26,759 bases of DNA from Thermoleophilia bacterium (lineage in GTDB: Bacteria > Actinomycetota > Thermoleophilia > Gaiellales > Gaiellaceae). The stretch covers positions 1 through 26,759 of the forward strand of contig JACVRM010000008.1 in the NCBI GenBank assembly GCA_014534415.1, in the 5' to 3' direction. Positions 6,117 through 13,180 of the stretch are shown one piece after another; the first letter of the stretch is position 1, and the number at the start of each line of letters is the position of its first letter. A program made the position numbers and the translations under genes. Below the pieces are notes generated by a model. That model was not told the origin of the DNA, made no database searches, and saw nothing but the letters and a program-made list of their open reading frames with translations.

Positions 6117-9100
6117 GTGATCGGGGGCGGCGTGTCTAGTGAGGGACCGGCCCCGCGGGGGATTATCCCGTTCCGGTCGCGCCTCCGAGGCGCGCCGACG
6201 TACGTCGAGCTCCACGCACATTCGGCGTACTCGTTCCTCGACGGCGCCTCGCGGCCGGAGGAGCTGGCGGCGGCGGCCGCCGAGCTCGGCTACGAGGCGC
6301 TCGCGCTTACCGACCACGACGGCGTCTACGGCTCGCTGGAGTTCGCGCACGCCGCGAAGTTCTTCGGCGTCCGCCCGATCACCGGTGCGGAGGTGACGCT
6401 CGACGGCGGCGCTCACCTGACCCTGCTGGTCGAGTCAGCCCGCGGCTACGCCAACCTGTGTCGACTCCTCACGGCCGCGCATGCCCGCACGCGCCCGCTG
6501 CCAAGTAACAGTCTGTTACAAGGTTTCTCGACGGCGTACCGGGAGGCCCTGCCCCCGGCGCTCCCGCTCGAGACGCTGCTCGAGCTGAACGAGGGGCTCG
6601 TATGCCTGTCCGGCTGCGCCCGGCACGGGCTCGGCGTGCGCGACCCCAACACGGCCGCGCGCGTTGCCCGAGCGTTCGGCCGCGACCGCTTCTACGTCGA
6701 GCTCCAGCGGCCGTTCGGGCGCGGCGACACGCGCAGGAACGCGCTGCTGCGCGATCTCGCCGGCGCGCTCGGCGTTCGCACCGTGGTGACCGGGGGCGTT
6801 CATGCGCACCACCCGGCGCGGGCGTCGCTTCAGGACGTGCTCGTGGCGATCCGCGCGAATACGTCGCTCGAGGGGTGCGAGCCGGAGCGGCGCGGAAACC
6901 ACGAGTGCGTCCTTCGGGCGCCGGCGGCGGTGGCGGAGCGCTTCCCGCTCGACCACGAGGCGGTCGCGCGTACCGCCGAGCTCGCCGCGCGCCTGGAGTT
7001 CGACGTGACCGAGGAGCTCGGCTACCGCTATCCGGATTTCTCCGAGGGTGACGAGACGGCCGACATGCAACTCGCCCGCGTCTGCGAACGTGCATTCCAA
7101 GAGCGCTACGCCAATTCCCGCTATCGCAGCCGCGCGCGAGCGCGTCTGCGAAAGGAATTGGCGCTGATCGGCGAGCTGCGGCTCGCCGGCTTCTTCCTGC
7201 TCCATCACGAGGTGCTGGAGCTGGCGCGTGAGGTCGCCCACGAGGTGCGGGGCCCGGGTTCGCCGCGCCGTTTCCTGCCGCCCGGCCGCGGCCGCGGCAG
7301 CTCGGTCGGCTCGATCGTCTGCTACCTGACCGGCCTCTCGCACGTCGACCCGGTCGAAGCCGACCTGTCGCTCGGGCGCTTCCTGAACCGCGAGCTGGTC
7401 GCCGTCCCGGACATCGACCTCGACTTCCCGCGCGACATCCGGGAGCGGCTGATCGTGCGCGTGATCGAGCGGTACGGGCACGAGCACACGGCGCTCGTCT
7501 CGAGCTTCGCTACGTACAGGTCGCGCGGCGCGATCCGCGATGTCGGGAAGGCGCTCGGCCTCCCGCACGCCGAGCTCGAGCGGCTCGCGCGCTTCTCGGA
7601 CGGCTGGAACGCGAAGCAAGTCGCCGCCGAGCTCGCGCAGCTGCCCGACGCACGCGAGAAGGTGCGCTCCCCGCGCTGGCGCGCTTTCGCCGAGCTCTGC
7701 GCCGCGATCGCCGGCCTGCCGCGCCATATCTCCCAACACCCGGGCGGGATGGTGATCTCCTCACGGCCGCTCGTCGAGCTCGTTCCGGTCCAGCCTGCGG
7801 CGATGGCCGGCCGCCAGATCTGCCAGTGGGACAAGGATTCCTGCGACGATGCGGGCTTCCTGAAGATCGACCTGCTCGGGCTCGGCATGCTGTCCGCCGT
7901 CGAGGAGTGTGTCGAGCAGATCGCGCGGCTGCACGGCGAGCCGATCGACCTCTCGCGGATCCCGCTCGACGACCAGGACGTCTACGGCGAGATCAAGCAG
8001 GCCGACACGGTGGGGGTCTTCCAGGTCGAGAGCCGCGCGCAGATGCAGATGCTGCTGCGGACGCGCCCCGAGAACCTGGACGACCTCACGATCGAGGTGG
8101 CGCTCGTACGGCCGGGCCCGATCCAGGGCGGGGCCGTGCATCCATACATCGCGCATCGCGAGGCGCTGCGCCGCGACCCCGCCTTCGAGCCACCGGTCGA
8201 TCACCCCCTGCTGGCCGAGCCGCTGCGCGAGACCCTCGGCGTCGTCGTCTTCCAGGACCAGGTGCTGGCGGTGGCGATGGCGCTCGCCGGGTTCAGCGTG
8301 GGGGAGGCAGAGGCTCTGCGCCGCGCGATGAGCCGCAAGCGTTCGGAGGCGGCGCTCGAGGCGCTGCGCGGGCGCTTCGTCGAGGGCGCACGACGCAACG
8401 GCGTCGACGAGGAGACCGCGCACCGCGTCTACGACAAGCTCGCCGCCTTCTCGGGGTTCGGCTTCCCGAAGTCACACGCCGTGGCGTTTGCGCTGCTCGC
8501 CTACCAGTCGGCGTGGCTGCGCCGCTACTTCCCCGCGGAGTTCCTCTGCGCGCTGCTGAACGCGCAACCAATGGGCTTCTATCCGCCGGCCACGCTCGTA
8601 CGCGACGGCCAGCGGCGCGGCGTGGACGTGCTGCCGCCGGACGTCAACGAGAGCGAGGCAAAGTGCGTCGTCGAGTACGGCGTCGTGCGGGTCGGGCTGG
8701 GCTACGTCCGCTCCGTCGGGGAGGCGGACGCCGAGGCGCTGGTGAACGAGCGCGCCCGAGGCGGGCCGTTCGCCGGCGTGCGCGATCTCGCTCAGCGCGT
8801 TCCGCTCGAGCGGGACCGGCTCCGGGCGCTCGTCTCGGCGGGCGCCTGCGACTGCTGGGGACGCCCGCGCCGTGAGCTCCTGTGGGAGCTCGCCCTCGTC
8901 CCGCGCGCCGAGAGCGTGGGCGGCTCGGGCGGCGAAGAACGCCAACTCGCGCTGCCGCTCGACCCGACCGTCGAGACGCCCGAGCTTCCCGAACAGACCG
9001 TGTGGGAGCGCATGCTCGCCGACTACGGCGGGACGAGCATGTCGGTCGGGGTGCACCCGCTGGAGCTGCTCCGTCCGCACCTGTCCCGGGACCTGGTCCC

Positions 9101-9446
9101 GAGCCATCGCCTCGGCGACCTGGACCACGGCAGCGACGTTGCGGTCGCAGGCATGGTCGTCGCTCGGCAGCGTCCGGCGACCGCGAACGGGGTCGTCTTC
9201 ATGCTCGTCGAGGACGAGCACGGCCATGTGAACCTGATCGTGCCGCCGCCGGTGTACGACCGCAACCGAGCCGTCGTGCGCGGCGAGCCGCTGGTGCTCG
9301 CGCGCGGGACGTTCGAGCGCGCCGGCCGCAATCGCAACGTCGTCGTCCGCCACATCGAGACGCTCGGCCCGCTCGCTCGGAGCGTCTCGAGGAGCGACAC
9401 GGTCGGGACAGCGCTGCCGAACGCTCACCATTTCGGTCACAGGTAG
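6117..9446 (+). CDS. dnaE2: Error-prone DNA polymerase DnaE2 (ImuC)
   Basis: A C-family DNA polymerase alpha subunit of up to 1109 residues, a normal length for DnaE2. A PHP domain opens with ELHAHSAYSFLDG (His33). The palm holds VPDIDLDF with catalytic Asp432 and Asp434, and the third carboxylate Asp585 is in KIDLLGLG. The helix-hairpin-helix and OB regions follow. RQLALPLD near residue 943 looks like a beta-clamp-binding peptide. ISQHPGGMVIS and FPKSHAVAFALLAYQSAWL are typical DnaE2 blocks. It should perform mutagenic lesion bypass with ImuB. The start is uncertain (GTG 6117 or GTG 6132); conserved sequence begins near residue 28. A low-GC patch lies at 6503-6527. Confidence 0.96.
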   Translation: MIGGGVSSEGPAPRGIIPFRSRLRGAPTYVELHAHSAYSFLDGASRPEELAAAAAELGYEALALTDHDGVYGSLEFAHAAKFFGVRPITGAEVTLDGGAHLTLLVESARGYANLCRLLTAAHARTRPLPSNSLLQGFSTAYREALPPALPLETLLELNEGLVCLSGCARHGLGVRDPNTAARVARAFGRDRFYVELQRPFGRGDTRRNALLRDLAGALGVRTVVTGGVHAHHPARASLQDVLVAIRANTSLEGCEPERRGNHECVLRAPAAVAERFPLDHEAVARTAELAARLEFDVTEELGYRYPDFSEGDETADMQLARVCERAFQERYANSRYRSRARARLRKELALIGELRLAGFFLLHHEVLELAREVAHEVRGPGSPRRFLPPGRGRGSSVGSIVCYLTGLSHVDPVEADLSLGRFLNRELVAVPDIDLDFPRDIRERLIVRVIERYGHEHTALVSSFATYRSRGAIRDVGKALGLPHAELERLARFSDGWNAKQVAAELAQLPDAREKVRSPRWRAFAELCAAIAGLPRHISQHPGGMVISSRPLVELVPVQPAAMAGRQICQWDKDSCDDAGFLKIDLLGLGMLSAVEECVEQIARLHGEPIDLSRIPLDDQDVYGEIKQADTVGVFQVESRAQMQMLLRTRPENLDDLTIEVALVRPGPIQGGAVHPYIAHREALRRDPAFEPPVDHPLLAEPLRETLGVVVFQDQVLAVAMALAGFSVGEAEALRRAMSRKRSEAALEALRGRFVEGARRNGVDEETAHRVYDKLAAFSGFGFPKSHAVAFALLAYQSAWLRRYFPAEFLCALLNAQPMGFYPPATLVRDGQRRGVDVLPPDVNESEAKCVVEYGVVRVGLGYVRSVGEADAEALVNERARGGPFAGVRDLAQRVPLERDRLRALVSAGACDCWGRPRRELLWELALVPRAESVGGSGGEERQLALPLDPTVETPELPEQTVWERMLADYGGTSMSVGVHPLELLRPHLSRDLVPSHRLGDLDHGSDVAVAGMVVARQRPATANGVVFMLVEDEHGHVNLIVPPPVYDRNRAVVRGEPLVLARGTFERAGRNRNVVVRHIETLGPLARSVSRSDTVGTALPNAHHFGHR

Positions 9447-9449
9447 ACG

Positions 9450-9472
9450 GAGGGCCGCACGAGGCGGCCCTC
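9450..9472. terminator. Hairpin between convergent dnaE2 and the metzincin-like gene
   Basis: GAGGGCCGC at 9450-9458 pairs with GCGGCCCTC at 9464-9472 around a 5-nt loop, four bases after the dnaE2 stop. It is symmetric, so it could end transcripts from both sides. No T-run is present on either strand. Confidence 0.55.
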
Positions 9473-9492
9473 GGAACCCGCTGCCGGGTCAG

Positions 9493-10245
9493 CTAGTCGT
9501 CGTCGCCGTGGTCGTGCGCGCCCGGGACCGCCCAGAAGATGTGCGTCACCTTCTTCGTCCCGTTCGCGTAATGCTCGACGATCGTCGTGTCGCTGATGCG
9601 ATCGACGCGCTCCACCTTGCCCGGCTGGCCGGTCGCTGCAGTGGCGCTGAGCGTCGTCGATGAGTCGGTATGCGCGTAAATCGTCGCGAGCTGATCGTAG
9701 TCGTGCTTGTTCGGGCTCGGGTTGTCGAGCGCCCTCGAATAATCCATGCACGTGTCGAAATCGGCGCCCGACTCGTCCTGGTGGCCGAGCCCGAAGTCGT
9801 GTCCGACCTCCTGGCACATGACGTGCTGGCGCGCAGTTGCGCTGTACCTCTGGGTGTCGTTGAAGTACGTGTCGTTCATCTTGGCGAGCGCCTGCGTGAT
9901 GTGGCTCCCGGAGATCCAGATCTGGGCGAGACCGAGCCAGCCGTTGTTGCCGTAGGCGGCGTTGCAGACCTCGGCGCGTCCCGCCGTCGGCCGACACTTG
10001 CGGCCGGCCGTGTTGCCGGCGACGACCTGCGTGTCCATGACCGTCGACTTCGACCAGTCGGCGGAAGCCGTGGTCAGGTGGCCGTCCCAGTGGCCGCTGA
10101 CGTTGTCACCGAGGTTGACGGTGAACGGGTTCGACGTGCGAGCCCAGTGGTAGGAGCCCCACGAATGCGTAGCGGCCGCCGCCGGAACGAAGACGGCGAG
10201 AAGTACCGCGGCAACGCTCACGGCGAGCAGCGCGCGACGAAGCAT
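9493..10245 (-). CDS. Secreted metzincin-like protein with Gln in place of the first zinc His
   Basis: A 250-residue exported protein. The ATG at 10245 has a GGAAGGGG ribosome binding site just upstream. Residues 1-25 form a signal peptide (MLRRALL, a hydrophobic core, then PAAAATHS). The centre holds CQEVGHDFGLGHQDE at residues 144-158: this is the HExxHxxGxxH zinc motif with the first His changed to Gln145, while Glu146, His149 and His155 remain. A following TCMDY (165-169) resembles the metzincin Met-turn. Cys84/Cys94 and Cys144/Cys166 could form disulfides. I recall similar CQEVGH sequences in other actinobacterial secreted proteins, so the substitution is probably not an error. It may be a variant protease or a non-catalytic binding protein. 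The C-terminus is HDHGDDD. Confidence 0.8.
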   Translation of the reverse strand: MLRRALLAVSVAAVLLAVFVPAAAATHSWGSYHWARTSNPFTVNLGDNVSGHWDGHLTTASADWSKSTVMDTQVVAGNTAGRKCRPTAGRAEVCNAAYGNNGWLGLAQIWISGSHITQALAKMNDTYFNDTQRYSATARQHVMCQEVGHDFGLGHQDESGADFDTCMDYSRALDNPSPNKHDYDQLATIYAHTDSSTTLSATAATGQPGKVERVDRISDTTIVEHYANGTKKVTHIFWAVPGAHDHGDDD

Positions 10246-10281
10246 ATGACCCCTTCCTCGAACGTGGACGGAACATTTCTG

Positions 10282-10310
10282 ATGGTACTCGGCATTCACG
10301 CGGTTGCCAA
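10282..10310 (-). promoter_or_regulatory. Promoter of the metzincin-like gene
   Basis: On the minus strand TTGGCA (10310-10305), a 17-base spacer and TACCAT (10287-10282) form a good sigma70-type promoter. The predicted start is near 10275, giving a leader of about 30 nt with a ribosome binding site. This gene therefore differs from the leaderless genes around it. Confidence 0.6.
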
Positions 10311-10316
10311 GCTCGG

Positions 10317-10628
10317 CTACGTGTCGCGGATCTCGAGCGCGAAGGCCGGAAAGCGCTGCGCTACGGCCCGGTTGAACGCTGCTTCATACGTCTCCGCCTG
10401 CTCGGGAGCGAGCGACGCGGCGTAGGCGTCTCGGAGCTCCGCGAGCAGCTCGGTACCCGTCTCGACGAGATCCGAGTAGTCGGCGTAGCGCTCCTCCGCG
10501 TCGTCACGGTGCGCCCTGTCGTAGGCGCGCTCGGCTTCGGCCGTGTCGCGCACGAGATCGGCGTGCTCGTCGGCGAACAGGTCGAGCTGGCGCCCTACCA
10601 CGTCGCCGAACGGCGCTCGCCTCCGCAT
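10317..10628 (-). CDS. Hypothetical small protein, acidic and helical
   Basis: A 103-residue cytoplasmic protein starting at ATG 10628, 7 bases after a TACTGT box. It is strongly charged and predicted helical throughout (DLFADEHADLVRD, EAERAYDRAHRDD, ETGTELLAELRDAY) and ends VAQRFPAFALEIRDT. There are no Cys and no membrane segment. I do not recognise a family. It is divergent from the EEP-family gene with 23 bases between start codons, and it ends 71 bp upstream of the metzincin-like start on the same strand. The codon choice (G/C third positions) and the promoter box support it as a real gene. Confidence 0.7.
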   Translation of the reverse strand: MRRRAPFGDVVGRQLDLFADEHADLVRDTAEAERAYDRAHRDDAEERYADYSDLVETGTELLAELRDAYAASLAPEQAETYEAAFNRAVAQRFPAFALEIRDT

Positions 10629-10635
10629 CGCTGCC

Positions 10636-10645
10636 ACAGTAGCCT
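10636..10645. promoter_or_regulatory. Overlapping bidirectional -10 boxes (103-aa gene / EEP gene)
   Basis: The sequence ACAGTAGCCT contains TACTGT on the minus strand (10641-10636), 7 bases before ATG 10628. It also contains TAGCCT on the plus strand (10640-10645), 6 bases before GTG 10652. The two boxes share a TA step. This is the same design as at 3507-3513. Confidence 0.6.
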
Positions 10646-10651
10646 CGCGAC

Positions 10652-11464
10652 GTGCCGCTGCTCGTTCGCACCTGGAACGTCTTCCACGGCAATGCGGTCC
10701 CCGTCGAGCGGCGCGCGTACCTCGCGGAGATGATCGAGCTCGCGACGGCCGACGATCCCGACGTTCTCTGCCTTCAGGAGCTGCCCGTCTGGGCGCTCGA
10801 CCGGCTGGCGGACTGGAGCGGGATGCGCGTCCTGGCGACGGTCGCGCGGCGTCCCCGGCTCGGTCCCTTCCCGTCGACGGGCGAGCTTGGACGGCGCCTG
10901 ACCGATCTGAACGCGGGCCGCTTCCGCTCCGCGTTCGCAGGCCAGGCGAACGCGATTCTCGTGTCGTCGCGCCACCGGGCCGACGCGGTCGACGAGATCG
11001 TCTTGAATGCGGCGTCCTTCCGGCGCGCGCAGGCGCGCTGGCTCGAGCTCGACGTCGCCGCGCGGCTGGCGTGGGCGAAGGAGCGGCGCGTCTGCCAGGC
11101 GGTGCGCGTCCGGCTCGTCGACCAGCGGACGGCGCTGGTCGCGAACTTCCACGCCACCGGGTCGCCGGACAAGCGGATCCCCGACGCAGAGGTCCTGCGC
11201 GCTGCAGCCTTCGCCCACGCCGTCGCACGGCCGGACGAGCTCTGCATCCTGGCCGGCGACTTCAACGTCGCGGCGCGTGTCTCGCGGACGCTCTGGGATC
11301 TGCGTGGGCCGGACTGGGCGTTTTCCGACCCGGGGCCGGGAATCGACCACGTCCTCGTCCGCGGCGCCGAGTCGCTGCCCGCGCGCCCCTGGCCGTTGCG
11401 TCGCCGTCGGCTCGGCCGGCGGCTCCTGTCGGACCACGCGCCCGTCGAAGTGACGCTGCCGTGA
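10652..11464 (+). CDS. Endonuclease/exonuclease/phosphatase family hydrolase
   Basis: A 270-residue protein of the EEP superfamily (DNase I / exonuclease III fold, Mg-dependent phosphoester hydrolysis). The signature blocks are in order: TWNVFHGN (Asn9), CLQELP (metal-binding Glu43), a NFHATGSP block, AGDFNVA (Asp/Asn pair), GIDHVLV and, at the end, LSDHAPVEV with the catalytic His. All expected catalytic residues are visible. There is no signal peptide, so it is cytoplasmic. The substrate (DNA, nucleotide, phospholipid head group) cannot be told from sequence. Start GTG 10652 lies 6 bases after TAGCCT. The next gene overlaps its stop (GTGA at 11461-11464), showing translational coupling to the aminotransferase. 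Confidence 0.9.
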   Translation: MPLLVRTWNVFHGNAVPVERRAYLAEMIELATADDPDVLCLQELPVWALDRLADWSGMRVLATVARRPRLGPFPSTGELGRRLTDLNAGRFRSAFAGQANAILVSSRHRADAVDEIVLNAASFRRAQARWLELDVAARLAWAKERRVCQAVRVRLVDQRTALVANFHATGSPDKRIPDAEVLRAAAFAHAVARPDELCILAGDFNVAARVSRTLWDLRGPDWAFSDPGPGIDHVLVRGAESLPARPWPLRRRRLGRRLLSDHAPVEVTLP

Positions 11465-12540
11465 CGTTCGACGAGGCGCGCGCGCTCTTTCCGGTGCTGG
11501 CGCGGTACGCGTACCTGAACGCGGGCAGCGTGGGGCCGATTGCGCGGCCGACGATCGCGGCGATGGAACGCGAGCTGCATCGCGAGCTCGAAGAAGGGCG
11601 CGGCGGCGCGGAGCGCTTCGAGGCGGTGGTGGAGCTGCGCCGGCGCGTGCGCGAGGCGCTCGCGCGGGTGCTCGGCGTCGACGGGGAATGCGTCGCCGTC
11701 ACGTCGTCCACGACGGAGTCGTGCCGGCTCGTCGTCGCCGGTCTCGACCTGGGTGCCGACGACGAGGTCGTGACGACCGACGTCGAGCATTTCGGGTTGA
11801 CCGGGCCGCTCGCAGCGAGCGGCGCCCGCGTGCGAGTTGCGGAGGTCCGCGACCGGCAAGCGGACGAGGCCTACGCCGCCATCCTGCGCGAGATCGGCCC
11901 GCGCACGCGGCTCGTGGCGCTCTCGCACGTTGCATGGACGACGGGCCACGAGCTGCCGGTCGGCGAGCTCGAGCAGGAGCTCACCGTGCCGCTGCTCGTC
12001 GACGGGGCTCAGTCGGTGGGGGCGATCCCAGTCGACGCGACGCCCTACGACTTCTACACGGTCTCGGGCCAGAAGTGGCTGTGCGGCCCCGACTCGACGG
12101 GTGCCCTGTACGTCCGTGAGCCGGAATCGCTCCGCGTCGCGGCGCCCAGCTATCTCTCGCAGGAAACCTACGAGCCGGACGGGTCGTTCTCGCCGAAGCC
12201 CGGCGCGGCCCGCTTCGATCCCGGTTGGACCGGCGGAGCGGTGCTCGAGGGCGTCCTCGCTGCGCTCGAGGTGGCGCCGGCGTGGCGGTACGAGCGCGCG
12301 AGCCAGATGGCCGCGCGCTGCCGCGAGCTCCTCGCCGAGCGCGCCGACGTCGTCACGGAGCCCGGCCACGCCACGCTCGTCACCTGGCGCGCCGAGGGCG
12401 ACACCAAGCAGCTCGTTCAAGCGGCGCACGAGCAGGGCGTCGTGATACGCGAGCTGCCGCGTCTCGGCTGGCTGCGCGCATCGTGCGGCTGGTGGACGAA
12501 CGAGGAGGATCTCGAGCGGCTCGTCGCCGCGGTCGCCTAG
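11461..12540 (+). CDS. Aminotransferase class V (cysteine-desulfurase-like)
   Basis: A 359-residue PLP enzyme of fold type I. GTG 11461 overlaps the upstream stop. Blocks seen: YLNAGSVGPIARPTI at the N-terminus, TSSTTESCRLVVAGL, HVAWTTGHELPV, LLVDGAQSVGAIPVD (the Asp that contacts PLP) and the Schiff-base Lys205 in VSGQKWLCGPDSTGALYV. The late RASCGWWTNEEDLERL is typical of the isopenicillin-N-epimerase / selenocysteine-lyase-like branch. The mobile loop Cys that marks housekeeping IscS/SufS is not evident, so a role in Fe-S assembly is doubtful. The substrate is unknown. Pairing with an EEP hydrolase is unusual and offers no clear pathway. Confidence 0.9.
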   Translation: MTFDEARALFPVLARYAYLNAGSVGPIARPTIAAMERELHRELEEGRGGAERFEAVVELRRRVREALARVLGVDGECVAVTSSTTESCRLVVAGLDLGADDEVVTTDVEHFGLTGPLAASGARVRVAEVRDRQADEAYAAILREIGPRTRLVALSHVAWTTGHELPVGELEQELTVPLLVDGAQSVGAIPVDATPYDFYTVSGQKWLCGPDSTGALYVREPESLRVAAPSYLSQETYEPDGSFSPKPGAARFDPGWTGGAVLEGVLAALEVAPAWRYERASQMAARCRELLAERADVVTEPGHATLVTWRAEGDTKQLVQAAHEQGVVIRELPRLGWLRASCGWWTNEEDLERLVAAVA

Positions 12541-13127
12541 GCCGCGCCGGGGGTGTCCGCGGTCGCGGCGGTACGCAGGCCGAGCTCGGGTGCAATCGGA
12601 CGGAGGGCCTCGATCACGTTGCGGATGTGCTCGTCGAGCTCGAGCCCGAGCAGCTCGGCACCCGCGTAGACCTCGTCTCGGTGAACGCCCGCCGCGAACG
12701 ACGGCTGTTTGAGCTTCTTCCGCACCGACTTCGGCTCCAGCGTGTCGATTCCGTCCGGGCGTACGAGCCCGCACGCGTGGACGAACCCGGACAGCTCGTC
12801 GCATGCGAAGAGCGTCCGCTTGAGCGGCGTATCGCGCGGGAGGTCGAGGTGCTCGGCGTGCGAGAGGATCGCCTCGATCACCTCCTCGGGATAGCCCTCG
12901 TCGCGGAGGATCGGCGCGCCGTCCTGCGGATGCTTGTCGAGCGTGGGGTGGATCTCGTAATCGAAGTCGTGGAGCAGCGCCGTCACGCGCCACAGATCCT
13001 CGTCGTCGCCGTAGCGCCGCGCGTACCACCGCACGGCCGCCTCGACCGCGAGCGCGTGCCGGCGCAGCGCCTCGCTCGCCGTGTAGCGCGTCAGCGTCTC
13101 CCAGGCCCGCTCGCGCGTGAGCTGCAC
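12537..13127 (-). CDS. HD-domain protein (HDIG-type putative hydrolase)
   Basis: A 196-residue cytoplasmic protein with an HD phosphohydrolase core: His24 in LRRHALAVEAAVR, and His53-Asp54 in TALLHDFDYEIHP. Then come HPQDGAPILRDEGYPEEVIEAILSHAE and a long helical end with DELSGFVHACGLVRP, SVRKKLKQPSFAAGV and IRNVIEALRPIAPELGL. This matches a widespread, uncharacterised HDIG protein family of bacteria. I chose GTG 13127 because it has TATCCT 7 bases upstream and the family normally begins near TREEA; GTG 13169 would add 14 residues without conservation. The substrate is unknown. The stop overlaps the aminotransferase stop in a shared CTAG. Confidence 0.87.
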   Translation of the reverse strand: MQLTRERAWETLTRYTASEALRRHALAVEAAVRWYARRYGDDEDLWRVTALLHDFDYEIHPTLDKHPQDGAPILRDEGYPEEVIEAILSHAEHLDLPRDTPLKRTLFACDELSGFVHACGLVRPDGIDTLEPKSVRKKLKQPSFAAGVHRDEVYAGAELLGLELDEHIRNVIEALRPIAPELGLRTAATADTPGAA

Positions 13128-13134
13128 GTCGGTC

Positions 13135-13140
13135 AGGATA
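13135..13140 (-). promoter_or_regulatory. -10 box of the HD-domain gene (leaderless)
   Basis: Minus-strand TATCCT is followed by 7 bases and GTG 13127. It supports the shorter start for this gene. The opposing murA has only a weak CACACT 8 bases before its ATG. Confidence 0.5.
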
Positions 13141-13180
13141 AGCCGCGCGACCGCCGAACCGGCGGGCACACTAAGCGCCG

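Noticed and set aside
5848..6139. Small open frames in the spacer before dnaE2
   Set aside because: They overlap the DUF6504 gene in other frames, are Arg/Ser-rich and have no ribosome binding site; the spacer is better explained by hairpins.
4543..6416. Two long minus-strand open frames (about 500 codons each) opposite imuB and the start of dnaE2
   Set aside because: Low-complexity Arg/Ala/Ser composition and complete overlap with well-supported genes on the plus strand.
9665..10425. A 251-codon plus-strand frame opposite the metzincin-like gene
   Set aside because: The minus strand carries a signal peptide, a zinc-motif relative, a promoter and a ribosome binding site; the plus frame is a shadow.
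10774..13029. A 751-codon open frame on the minus strand
   Set aside because: It runs antisense through the EEP, aminotransferase and HD genes, is extremely rich in Arg, Ala and Pro, and has no motif. Such frames are expected at 70% GC.
13128..13169. GTG 13169 as start of the HD gene
   Set aside because: It leaves only 11 bases to murA, adds no conserved residues, and a TATCCT box fits GTG 13127 better. It remains possible.
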